Source: Planctomycetota bacterium (GTDB lineage Bacteria > Planctomycetota > UBA1135 > GCA-002686595). From it: DNA of 8,930 nucleotides. Every line of letters starts with the position of its first letter. Positions within the stretch are counted from its first letter, which is position 1. Positions 1 through 6,278 of the stretch are shown piece by piece. The DNA lies in the NCBI GenBank assembly GCA_004296785.1, contig SCVU01000788.1:1-8930 (forward strand), written 5' to 3'. The notes below the pieces were generated by a model that saw only the letters and a program-made list of their open reading frames with translations, was not told the origin of the DNA and did not search any database. A program made the translations under genes and the position numbers.

Positions 1-920
1 ACCTGCCGCGCCTTGCTGCCGTCGGGGTGCACGACCTCGCAGTCGATCTGCTGCACGACCTGGGTCGCGTCGAGCCACGGGAACAGCGGACCGAACGCAG
101 TCCCCGAGAGCGGCACCGGCTGCCCTTCGATCGACAGCGTCGCGCCGGCGGGGCCGTACAGATTGCCCGCGGCCGTCAGCAGGATCGTCGGGTTGTAGAT
201 CGCCTCGACTTCCGGCGCGAACGCGAGCCGGTACGCGTGCACGAGCGTCTCCCCGCTCGCCTGCGCGCCGTTCAGCGCGACCGTCAGGCGCGCGCGATAG
301 TCGCCGGGGACGTCGGGCGTCAGCACGGCGAACGGACTGTTCGCCTGCGCGAGCCCGGCGTTGCTGCCGGCGGGCTTGCCGACGAGCTGCCACTGGAAGC
401 TCATGCCGAGCGGCGGCTGACTCGCCGAGCCGAACGCCGCGCTGCCGTCGAGCACGACCTGGCTCGCGACGAACGCGGATTGATCCGCGCCCGCGCCGGC
501 CGGCGGCGTGATCGACAGCACCGCGCCGTTCGAGAAATCGAGCCCGTTCGGATCGGCGGCGTCGAGCGCGACGCCGGCGAAGTAGATCGACGCGCCCGCG
601 AGCGCGGGGTCCTCGGGCAGGAACGCGAAGCCGCTGAGCACGCCGCTCGCGCCGGTGCTGCCGCCGCCGACGAGCGTGAGCACCGGCGTGAGGCCGAGCG
701 GCACGAGCTCGCCCGCGATCGAGATCGGGCCGGGGCTCGCGTCGTAGAACACGAGCGCCGGCTTGTTCGGCGCTGCCGCCAGCGTGAACGCGAGCGGCTG
801 CCCGTAGGCGAGCGACAGATTCGTCTGTCCGCCGAGCTTGAGCTGCGACGCGGCAGCCAGCGGAGCGAGCGCGACGAGCAGGGCGGTGCACGCGGACGCC
901 GAACGGAGGAGCGATCGCAT
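1..920 (-). CDS. Secreted PKD-like domain protein, C-terminus cut by window edge
   Basis: The frame is open from an ATG at 920 to the left edge, giving 306 residues with no stop, so the C-terminus is missing. Residues 1-25 form a signal peptide: MRSLLRS, a hydrophobic stretch, then a PLAAAS cleavage region. Residues 30-138 are a beta-rich segment (YGQPLAFTLAAAP, ELVPLGL, ALAGASIYFAGVALD, SNGAVLSI) that resembles the C-terminal module of two other secreted proteins in this window. Residues about 141-215 look like a PKD/REJ-type immunoglobulin-like domain: GADQSAF, VVLDGSAAFGS, SFQWQLVGKPAGSNAGL and TPDVPGDYRARLTV follow the usual order of that fold. The protein is therefore probably exported and has a structural or binding role; no catalytic motif is visible. 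It lies 51 bases downstream of the oxidoreductase gene on the same strand and may be cotranscribed with it. There is no Shine-Dalgarno sequence before the start; the signal peptide decides it. Confidence 0.82.
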   Translation of the reverse strand, partial: MRSLLRSASACTALLVALAPLAAASQLKLGGQTNLSLAYGQPLAFTLAAAPNKPALVFYDASPGPISIAGELVPLGLTPVLTLVGGGSTGASGVLSGFAFLPEDPALAGASIYFAGVALDAADPNGLDFSNGAVLSITPPAGAGADQSAFVASQVVLDGSAAFGSASQPPLGMSFQWQLVGKPAGSNAGLAQANSPFAVLTPDVPGDYRARLTVALNGAQASGETLVHAYRLAFAPEVEAIYNPTILLTAAGNLYGPAGATLSIEGQPVPLSGTAFGPLFPWLDATQVVQQIDCEVVHPDGSKARQ

Positions 921-971
921 GCGGTGAGCGTACCGCGCCCGCGCGGATCTCGAAACCGGCGTGCGCCGCGC

Positions 972-2018
972 TCAGGCGGCGCGCCAGCCGCCGAGATCGC
1001 CGCGCAGCTCGCGCACGCCGCTCGCGGCGAGCGCGGGCCGCAGCACGTCCCACGCGACGAGCCCCGTCGCGGCGCGCGCGCCGGGCTCGATCGCCGCGGC
1101 GCCCGCGCTCGCGCTCGCGAGCACGCGCTCGACGAGACACGCCAGCGGCACGCTCGCGATCGCGTGCGCCGCGTCGCCGCCGTGTACGCACACGCGCCGC
1201 TCCATCGGCAAGCGGCCGTTGTCGGTCCCACGCATCCACAGCGCGAGCACCTCGCCGTCGCGCGCGCCGCGGCCCGTGAAGCGGCCGGTCAGCGCGGCGA
1301 GCCCGTGCGGCGGCTGCACCGCCGACACGCGCACCATGTTGATGCGGCGCCGATCGGTGAACAGCTTGGTCTCGGGCGCGTCGACGTTGACGACGCGCGT
1401 GCGGCCGAGCGGCGCGGGGAACTCGGCCCAGCGCTCGTCGCCGAGCACGGCGCGCGTCGTCCATTCGCCGCCGAGCTTCATCTCGAACGACTGGCCGCGG
1501 CCCGCCTCGTAGCCCGCGCGCCGCGCCGCGCCGATCGGCGTGGCCGCGCCGAGCGCCCACGCGATCCAGATCTCGTTGAGCGCGGCGAACTGCTCGTCGA
1601 CCGAGGCGACGGCCGCGCTCGTCAGCACCGCGTGCGCGCCGCCCGCGGTCAGCAGCAGCGCGCCCTTCTCGCGCGCCAGTGCGTCGAGCGCGAGCACGCG
1701 CTCGCAGTAGCCGCGGTCGTCGGAGGCGTCGATGCACGTCGCGCCGCGCTCGGCGCACGCGCGCGCGAGCGCGTCCGAGTGGCCGCGGAACGGGCCGGCG
1801 CAGTGCACGAGCAGCGCGCGCTCCGCGCACAGCGGCGCGAGCACTTCGGGATTGCCGAGCTCGGCCGCGAGCGCGCGCGCGCCGTGCGCCGCTGCCGCGC
1901 GCTCGAGCGCCGCGCCGGCGCGGTCGACGAGCACGAGCTCGCGCCCCGGCCGCGCCAGGCGCGCCGCGAGCGCGCGGCCGAGCTCGCCGGCGCCGCCGAG
2001 GATCGCGATCTTGGTCAT
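972..2018 (-). CDS. Saccharopine dehydrogenase-like NAD(P)-binding oxidoreductase
   Basis: This is a 348-residue protein starting at the ATG at 2018 and ending in TGA at 972. It opens directly with a Rossmann dinucleotide-binding fold: TKIAILGGAGELG puts the glycine loop at residues 8-14, and LVLVDR ends the second strand with an acid at residue 32. Residues 69-126 (LLVHCAGPFRGHSDALARAC, ATCIDASDDRGYCERVLALD, then GALLLTAGG) match the pattern of the saccharopine dehydrogenase NADP-binding family (the aGPf...AC...YvD signature). The remainder is a less conserved catalytic or dimerisation half. Members of this family act on varied substrates and many are uncharacterised, so the substrate cannot be named. 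The protein has no signal peptide and should be cytoplasmic. The frame stays open upstream to 2168, but that extension is Arg-rich and runs into a palindrome, so the ATG at the Rossmann strand is preferred. The PKD-like gene follows 51 bases downstream. Confidence 0.85.
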   Translation of the reverse strand: MTKIAILGGAGELGRALAARLARPGRELVLVDRAGAALERAAAAHGARALAAELGNPEVLAPLCAERALLVHCAGPFRGHSDALARACAERGATCIDASDDRGYCERVLALDALAREKGALLLTAGGAHAVLTSAAVASVDEQFAALNEIWIAWALGAATPIGAARRAGYEAGRGQSFEMKLGGEWTTRAVLGDERWAEFPAPLGRTRVVNVDAPETKLFTDRRRINMVRVSAVQPPHGLAALTGRFTGRGARDGEVLALWMRGTDNGRLPMERRVCVHGGDAAHAIASVPLACLVERVLASASAGAAAIEPGARAATGLVAWDVLRPALAASGVRELRGDLGGWRAA

Positions 2019-2076
2019 GCGAGCACGATAGTCGCCGCGCGCGCACGGATCCACGCGCCGCCGGCGCGGTCGCGCG

Positions 2077-2171
2077 CGCGTGTACGGTGCCTGGCTCGAT
2101 TTTGTCGGATTCGCGCGGGCGCCACGCGCCCGCGCGAATCCGACAAAATCGAGCCAGGCACCGTACACGCG
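2077..2171. repeat. 95-base near-perfect palindrome (46-base arms, 3-base centre)
   Basis: Bases 2077-2122 are the exact reverse complement of 2126-2171, with CAC at 2123-2125 as the centre. I paired all 46 positions without a mismatch. The arms contain tgtacggtgcctggctcg, then an AT-richer patch (attttgtcggatt), then a GC-rich inner part next to the centre. The AT-richer patch stands out from the surrounding CG runs. The element sits between the start of the oxidoreductase gene and the end of the propeller-protein gene, both on the minus strand. It could be a REP/BIME-like or other non-autonomous mobile element, or a strong cruciform or transcript hairpin. No transposase is visible nearby. 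Confidence 0.93.
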
Positions 2172-2181
2172 GCACCGTACA
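2157..2181. repeat. Tandem copy of the palindrome's end motif
   Basis: The 11-base motif ggcaccgtaca occurs at 2157-2167, inside the right arm of the palindrome, and again at 2171-2181, at and just beyond its right end, with a 14-base period. The left arm carries the inverse, tgtacggtgcc, at 2081-2091. The motif is therefore present three times within about 100 bases: once inverted and twice direct. This may reflect a partial second element, slippage, or a recognition motif for whatever moves the palindrome. Confidence 0.7.
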
Positions 2182-2185
2182 ACGC

Positions 2186-2221
2186 ACGACGCCGACGCAC
2201 CTCGCGGTGCGTCGGCGTCGT
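2186..2221 (-). terminator. GC-rich hairpin, probable terminator of the propeller-protein gene
   Basis: Bases 2186-2201 pair perfectly with 2206-2221 (16 base pairs) around a 4-base loop, TCGC. The core is cgacgccgacgcacc with its complement. The hairpin begins 35 bases past the stop codon at 2257 of the minus-strand secreted propeller gene, the usual place for an intrinsic terminator. On the minus strand the stem is preceded by AA and followed by GCGTTGT, so the U-tract is weak. A three-T run follows the stem on the plus strand. Termination, perhaps combined with the large palindrome further on, is the likely role but is inferred from position and shape. Confidence 0.6.
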
Positions 2222-2256
2222 TTGCGTCGCGCGTGCGCGCGGCGAGCGCTCGTCCG

Positions 2257-3942
2257 CTACGGGACGATCGACAGCGTCACGTGGTTCGTCGCGCCGACGA
2301 CCGCGCCGAGGCCCAGGTCGAACGCGATCGTCGCGTGCGCGACGTTCGCGCCCGCGAGGCCCGTCGAAGCGGCCGGGATCGTGAAGTTCGTCAGGCCGCG
2401 GCCCGCGCCGTCGAGGAAGCCGAGGCTCTGCAGCCAGGGCAGCGAGTTCGCCATCGACAGCGAGGTCAGCACCAGCGAGTCGAGGTTCAGCGGAACCGGG
2501 ACGCCGTCGACCACGAGGCCCGGCGCGCTGCCGCTGCCGCTGGTCAGCGTCAGGTACAGCTTGCCGGCCATCGCGGCGCCCATGTGGATCGACAGCTGCT
2601 GCACGCCGCCCGCCGATTCCGACACGCTGCCCTTGTCGGCCGAGAGGCCTTGGCACAGGTCGAGCTGGCCGTTGAGGTCGAGGTCCTTGTGCGGCGCAAC
2701 GCCGATCTCGCAGGCGTCCGAGTGCGAGTTGCCGTCGCAGTCGGTCGGCGTCGCGGTCGGCACGATCTTGAAGAGCTCGCCGGTGCCGGCCGCGCCGCGG
2801 TCGCACAGGTACAGCTCGCCGAAGCCGTCGACGCCGAACGACGTGATCGTCGCGATCGAGAGGCCGCCGCCCGGTGCGAGCGTCGCCGTCTGGTTCGTGA
2901 AGTTCGTGAAGCCGCCGGCGCCGTTCCACTTCAGCGACCAGATCGAGTTGCTGCAGTAGTCGGCGTAGAAGTACGTGCCGTCGAGCGCGGGGATCGCGCA
3001 GCCGCGGTACACGACGCCGCCCGTCACCGAGCAGCCGGCCGTGTGCGTGTACGACTGGATCGGCGCGGTGTACACGGGCGAGCCGCACGCCGGCGGAGCG
3101 ACCGTGCAGCCCGTCGTGGAGAAGCAGTTGTTGCCCTCCATCACCTTCCAGCCGTAGTTGCGGCCGCCGGCGCCCGCGGGCTGCACGTCGATCTCTTCGA
3201 TCGTGTTCTGCCCGACGTCGCCGATGTAGAGGTCGCCGGTCGCGTCGTCGAACGTGTAGCGCCACGGATTGCGCAGACCGAAGGCCCAGATCTCGTCGAG
3301 CACGCCGTCGCCCGCGGCCGCCCACGGATTCGTCGGCGGGATCGTGTACGGCAGGCTCGAGACGTCGATGCGCAGCATCTTGCCGAGCCACGTCGAGCCC
3401 TTCTGTCCGTTGCAGCTCGGGTCGTTCTGCGAACCGCCGTCGCCGTAGCCGAGGTACAGGTAGCCATCGGGCCCGAACACGAGGTTGCCGCCGTTGTGGT
3501 TCTCGAACGGCTGCGGCTGCGAGAGGACGATCTGGCCCGACGCGGCGTTCGCGACGTCGGGGTTCGTGGAGACCTGGTAGCGCTCGACGATGCTCGTGCC
3601 CGGCAGCGCGCCCGCCGTGTACTGCACGAAGAAGTAGCCGTCGGTCGCATAGTTCGGGCTGAACGCGAAGCCGAGCAGGCCGCGCTCGTTGCCGCCGGTG
3701 TTGACCTTCGAGGTCAGGTCGATGAACGGCGTCGCCTGGAGCACGCCGTTCTTGAGGATCCTGACGTCAGCGGTCGTCTGCTCGACGACGAACAGGCGCG
3801 TGTCACCGGGAGGAGCGCCGACCCACAGCGGCCGACTCAGTCCCGTCGTGACGCGCACGGTCTTGTATTGGGCGCCGGCGTATCCGGCGATGAGGGTGCC
3901 GGCGACTGCGGCGGCAAGTGCGAAGCGGGAAGTGCAGGACAT
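2257..3942 (-). CDS. Secreted glucose/sorbosone dehydrogenase-like beta-propeller protein with calcium-loop motifs
   Basis: The protein has 561 residues, from the ATG at 3942 to TAG at 2257. Residues 1-25 are a signal peptide (hydrophobic AAAVAGTLIAG, ending GAQ). Residues about 28-395 form a glucose/sorbosone dehydrogenase (GSDH) six-bladed propeller. Landmarks are GLSRPLWVGAPPGDTRLFVVEQ, ERGLLGFAFSPNY, ENHNGGNLVFGPDGYLYLGYGDGG, FGLRNPWRYTFD, DLYIGDVGQNTIEEIDV, NYGWKVMEG, SVTGGVVYRG and GTYFYADY. His149 and Arg224 sit where soluble PQQ-dependent dehydrogenases keep catalytic and PQQ-binding residues. Many Cys in 273-330 suggest disulfides outside the cytoplasm. Residues 401-409 and 420-428 are paired D-x-D-x-N-x-x-x-D loops, each followed by a Cys, resembling dockerin or EF-hand calcium loops. 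Residues about 438-561 are a beta-rich C-terminal module ending in SIVP, shared with the CHRD protein. Family knowledge suggests PQQ-dependent sugar oxidation, but HHIP-like relatives are not enzymes, so activity is uncertain. The in-frame extension to 4116 is Arg/Pro-rich and was rejected in favour of the signal-peptide start. Confidence 0.9.
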   Translation of the reverse strand: MSCTSRFALAAAVAGTLIAGYAGAQYKTVRVTTGLSRPLWVGAPPGDTRLFVVEQTTADVRILKNGVLQATPFIDLTSKVNTGGNERGLLGFAFSPNYATDGYFFVQYTAGALPGTSIVERYQVSTNPDVANAASGQIVLSQPQPFENHNGGNLVFGPDGYLYLGYGDGGSQNDPSCNGQKGSTWLGKMLRIDVSSLPYTIPPTNPWAAAGDGVLDEIWAFGLRNPWRYTFDDATGDLYIGDVGQNTIEEIDVQPAGAGGRNYGWKVMEGNNCFSTTGCTVAPPACGSPVYTAPIQSYTHTAGCSVTGGVVYRGCAIPALDGTYFYADYCSNSIWSLKWNGAGGFTNFTNQTATLAPGGGLSIATITSFGVDGFGELYLCDRGAAGTGELFKIVPTATPTDCDGNSHSDACEIGVAPHKDLDLNGQLDLCQGLSADKGSVSESAGGVQQLSIHMGAAMAGKLYLTLTSGSGSAPGLVVDGVPVPLNLDSLVLTSLSMANSLPWLQSLGFLDGAGRGLTNFTIPAASTGLAGANVAHATIAFDLGLGAVVGATNHVTLSIVP

Positions 3943-4078
3943 CCGGAAGTGCTCGTTGCGGAGGAAGGGGAGCGCCTCGGCCGAGAGGCGGGAGCGAGCC
4001 GGCGGAGGCCTGGGCGACCGGGCGCGGCGTGGGGGGAACCGCGCGCGGAGCAGATCCAGCAGGAGGCTCGCTCCGGAA

Positions 4079-4107
4079 AGGATCGCCCATCCGCGACCTT
4101 TCGTCAA
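4079..4107 (-). promoter_or_regulatory. Possible sigma70-type promoter for the propeller-protein gene
   Basis: Read on the minus strand, TTGACG (4107-4102) matches five of six bases of the -35 consensus and is separated by 17 bases from GATCCT (4084-4079), which matches three of six of the -10 consensus. It lies in the 212-base gap between the acyltransferase stop and the propeller-protein start and would give a leader of roughly 130 bases. Spacing is ideal but the -10 is weak, and promoter rules for this lineage are uncertain. Nothing else recognisable was seen in the gap. Confidence 0.25.
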
Positions 4108-4154
4108 TCGAGCCAACCCGGGAGTGCCGAAGTCCGCCGCGATAGCGAAATCGC

Positions 4155-4976
4155 TCAGCGGGTCGCTTCGGCCGCCGGAAACGCGTTCCCGGCGCCGTCC
4201 GCCCCCGCGCCCTCGACCGGCACGCCGGCGAGCGCGGCGACCTCGCGCTCGAGCGCGCGCGCGAGCTCGCGGCGCGCCAGCGGCGCGTGCGGGCCGCTGC
4301 AGCGCACGCGCACGTCGATGCGGCGCTCACCGAGCACGCGCCACACGTGCACCCACAGCGGCGTGCCGTCGTGCCATGCGAACGTCGCCGCGGCGCCCGG
4401 CTCGCGCGGCGGATCCGGATAGCGCAACCCGAACGCGAAGCACGGCCAGCCGCCGCGCGGCGCGATCTCGAGCAGGCCCGCGTGGAACGCGCGCACCGCG
4501 CGGCCGTCGGTCGCGCGCCCCTCCGGGAACACGAGCGGGAACACGCCGCTCTCGATCGACGCCGCGAGCTCGCGCTGCACCGTGGCGACGTCGCGCGCGC
4601 GTCCGCGCGCGATGAACAGCGTGCCGACCGAGCGCGACATCCAACCGAACAGCGGCCAGTGTGCGATCTCGCCCTTGGCGACGAAGCGCAACGGCGCGCA
4701 CGCGGCGAGCACGGGGATGTCGAGCCACGACACGTGGTTGCACACGAGCAGGCCGCCCGCGAGCTGCGGCCAGCGCGCCGCGCCAGCGTCGATCCGCACG
4801 CCCATCCCCCACAGCGTCGCGCGCGCCCACGCGCGCTGGACGCGCGCCGCCGCGCGCAGCGCCGCGCGCTCCGCGCCGCAGGCCGCGAGCGCGCGCGTCG
4901 CCAGTGCGAGCGGGAACAGCGCGAGCACCAGCGCCAGGAGCAGCGCGAGGCGCAGGGTGGCGCGCAGCGGTCGCAT
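4155..4976 (-). CDS. PlsC-type 1-acyl-glycerol-3-phosphate acyltransferase family protein
   Basis: This 273-residue protein runs from the ATG at 4976 to TGA at 4155. Residues 8-30 form one hydrophobic membrane segment at the N-terminus. The acyltransferase domain follows with its four blocks in order: block I is CNHVSWLDIPVL with the catalytic His81 and Asp86 (HxxxxD); block II is FVAKGEIAHWPLFGWMSRSVG followed by TLFIARG; block III is VFPEGRATDG with FPEG at residues 150-153; block IV is FAFGLRYPD. Such enzymes transfer an acyl chain to lysophosphatidic acid or a related lyso-lipid at the inner membrane during phospholipid synthesis. Related paralogues acylate ornithine lipids or other acceptors, so the exact acceptor is unsettled. 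An upstream in-frame start at 5069 would add an Arg-rich stretch without conserved features, so the ATG before the membrane segment was chosen. The gene diverges from the CHRD gene; the propeller gene lies 212 bases downstream. Confidence 0.88.
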   Translation of the reverse strand: MRPLRATLRLALLLALVLALFPLALATRALAACGAERAALRAAARVQRAWARATLWGMGVRIDAGAARWPQLAGGLLVCNHVSWLDIPVLAACAPLRFVAKGEIAHWPLFGWMSRSVGTLFIARGRARDVATVQRELAASIESGVFPLVFPEGRATDGRAVRAFHAGLLEIAPRGGWPCFAFGLRYPDPPREPGAAATFAWHDGTPLWVHVWRVLGERRIDVRVRCSGPHAPLARRELARALEREVAALAGVPVEGAGADGAGNAFPAAEATR

Positions 4977-5101
4977 CGGCGCCAGGGTAACCGCGCGGGT
5001 CCGCGCGGGAAGCCGCGCGCGACTGGCCGGGCCGCCTTGGATCTTGCAAAATGCGCGGCGGCGCGGCACCCGCCCCGCGCGCCACCCGTCACACCTCGCT
5101 C
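4977..5101. promoter_or_regulatory. Divergent intergenic region between acyltransferase and CHRD genes
   Basis: The two genes start back to back, so promoters for both must lie in or near these 125 bases. The only break in the GC-rich background is an AT-richer island at 5037-5052 (ttggatcttgcaaaat). I could not fit a convincing -35/-10 pair on either strand, so the call rests on gene orientation alone. Confidence 0.35.
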
Positions 5102-6265
5102 ATGCGCTCATCCATCCGCCACGCGGCGCTCGTGCTCGCGCTCGCCGTCTCCTCCGCCGCCGCCGCGCCGCTCGCAGCGCAGACGCTCGAGCTGTCGAGC
5201 TGCCTCGGCGCGGCGTTCGTCGCGCCGCCCAACGCGAGCCAGGGCTTCGGCAGCTTCGACGCGCAGTACGACGCGGCGAGCGGCCTGCTGACGTGCAGCC
5301 TCAGCGTCGTCGGCACGAGCGCGACGACCGCGCACGTGCACCGCGGACTGCCGGGTCAGAACTCGACCGAGCTGTTCACGCTGACCGGCAGCGGCAGTTT
5401 CCTGTCGGGTTCGACGCAGCTCGACGCCGCGACGGCGGCCGATCTGCTCGCGGGCGGTCTGTACGTCGACGCGCACTCGGCGGCGTTCCCGACCGGCGAG
5501 CTGCGCGGCCAGATCCAACCGCGGCGCTTCTTCCACGCCGAGCCGACGGGTCAGCAAGTGGTGGCGCCGGTCGTGACGAATGCGAGCGCGCGCGCGTGGA
5601 TCACGCTCGACCCCGCGTCGAAGCGCGCGACGCTCGGCGTGCTCGTCAAGGACACGACCGCGACCGCCGTCGAGTGGCACCGCGGCGCCGCGGGCCTCAA
5701 CGGTCCGCTGCTGCTCGCGCTCAACGGCCTCGGCAGCGCGTGGACCGCGCAGAGCGCGCCGCTGCCGTTCAGCGACCTCGTCGAGCTGCTCGGGGGGCGC
5801 ACGTACCTGCTCGTCAAGAGCGCCACGTTCCCGCAGGGCGAGCTGCGCGACCAGATCGAGGCCGGCGGGCTCAACGCGAACGGCGCGCAGATCTCCGCGA
5901 GCCGCGGCGGTCGCGTCGAGCTGTACATCGACGCCGGCTTCGAGCACGGCGGCCGCCCGTACCTCGTGCTCGGCTCGCTGAGCGGCACGTTCCCCGGGCT
6001 GAGCGTCGACGGGCTGGCGCTGCCGCTGAACGTCGATGCGTACTTCAACACGACGCTCGCCGCGCCGAACCAGCCGCCGCTGTCGAACTCGTTCTCGTTC
6101 CTCGGCCTGTTCGGTCAGGGCCAGGCCTCGCTGCTCCTGCCGCCGGGCGCCGCGTCGCCGGTGATCGGTTTCACCGCGTACCACGCGCTCGCCGTCGTCG
6201 ACGTGTTCGGCAGCGGCAAGGTCGCGTTCACGAGCAACGCGACGCCGCTCGCGATCGTGCCGTAG
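5102..6265 (+). CDS. Secreted protein with two CHRD domains and a shared C-terminal module
   Basis: The protein has 387 residues, from the ATG at 5102 to TAG at 6265. Residues 1-27 are a signal peptide (RSSIRH, hydrophobic LVLALAVSSAAAA, then PLAAQ). Two CHRD (chordin-type) units follow. The first, about residues 36-139, has the hallmarks FDAQYDAASGLLTCSLSV, TTAHVHRG and YVDAHSAAFPTGELRGQI. The second, about residues 143-252, is more diverged: WITLDPASKRATLGVLV, VEWHRGAAG and LLVKSATFPQGELRDQI; it keeps the PxGELRxQI ending but lost the HVH triplet. Residues 264-387 form a beta-rich module (RPYLVLGSLSGTFPGLSVDG, LPLNVDAYFN) ending AIVP, like the end of the secreted propeller protein. In bacteria CHRD proteins are exported and of unknown biochemical function; this one lacks catalytic motifs and probably binds or builds something outside the cytoplasm. 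An in-frame ATG at 5051 was rejected because it would bury the signal peptide. Confidence 0.88.
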   Translation: MRSSIRHAALVLALAVSSAAAAPLAAQTLELSSCLGAAFVAPPNASQGFGSFDAQYDAASGLLTCSLSVVGTSATTAHVHRGLPGQNSTELFTLTGSGSFLSGSTQLDAATAADLLAGGLYVDAHSAAFPTGELRGQIQPRRFFHAEPTGQQVVAPVVTNASARAWITLDPASKRATLGVLVKDTTATAVEWHRGAAGLNGPLLLALNGLGSAWTAQSAPLPFSDLVELLGGRTYLLVKSATFPQGELRDQIEAGGLNANGAQISASRGGRVELYIDAGFEHGGRPYLVLGSLSGTFPGLSVDGLALPLNVDAYFNTTLAAPNQPPLSNSFSFLGLFGQGQASLLLPPGAASPVIGFTAYHALAVVDVFGSGKVAFTSNATPLAIVP

Positions 6266-6278
6266 CGCGCGCGCCGGG

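Noticed and set aside
2019..2168. N-terminal extension of the oxidoreductase by 50 residues
   Set aside because: The extension is encoded by the palindrome and an Arg-rich spacer, and the Rossmann fold begins right after the later ATG at 2018.
27..2384. A 785-codon open frame on the plus strand
   Set aside because: It is antisense to two or three well-supported genes, is dominated by Arg, Ala, Glu and Asp in no domain pattern, and is explained by the extreme third-position GC of the opposite-strand genes.
2080..4422. A 780-codon open frame on the plus strand starting inside the palindrome
   Set aside because: Its start comes from the palindrome, and the rest is Arg/Val/Ala-rich shadow of the propeller-protein gene on the other strand; no family resemblance.
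4287..5291. A plus-strand open frame of 334 codons over the acyltransferase gene
   Set aside because: It is antisense to an acyltransferase with all four motif blocks and runs out of frame into the CHRD gene; composition is that of a shadow frame.
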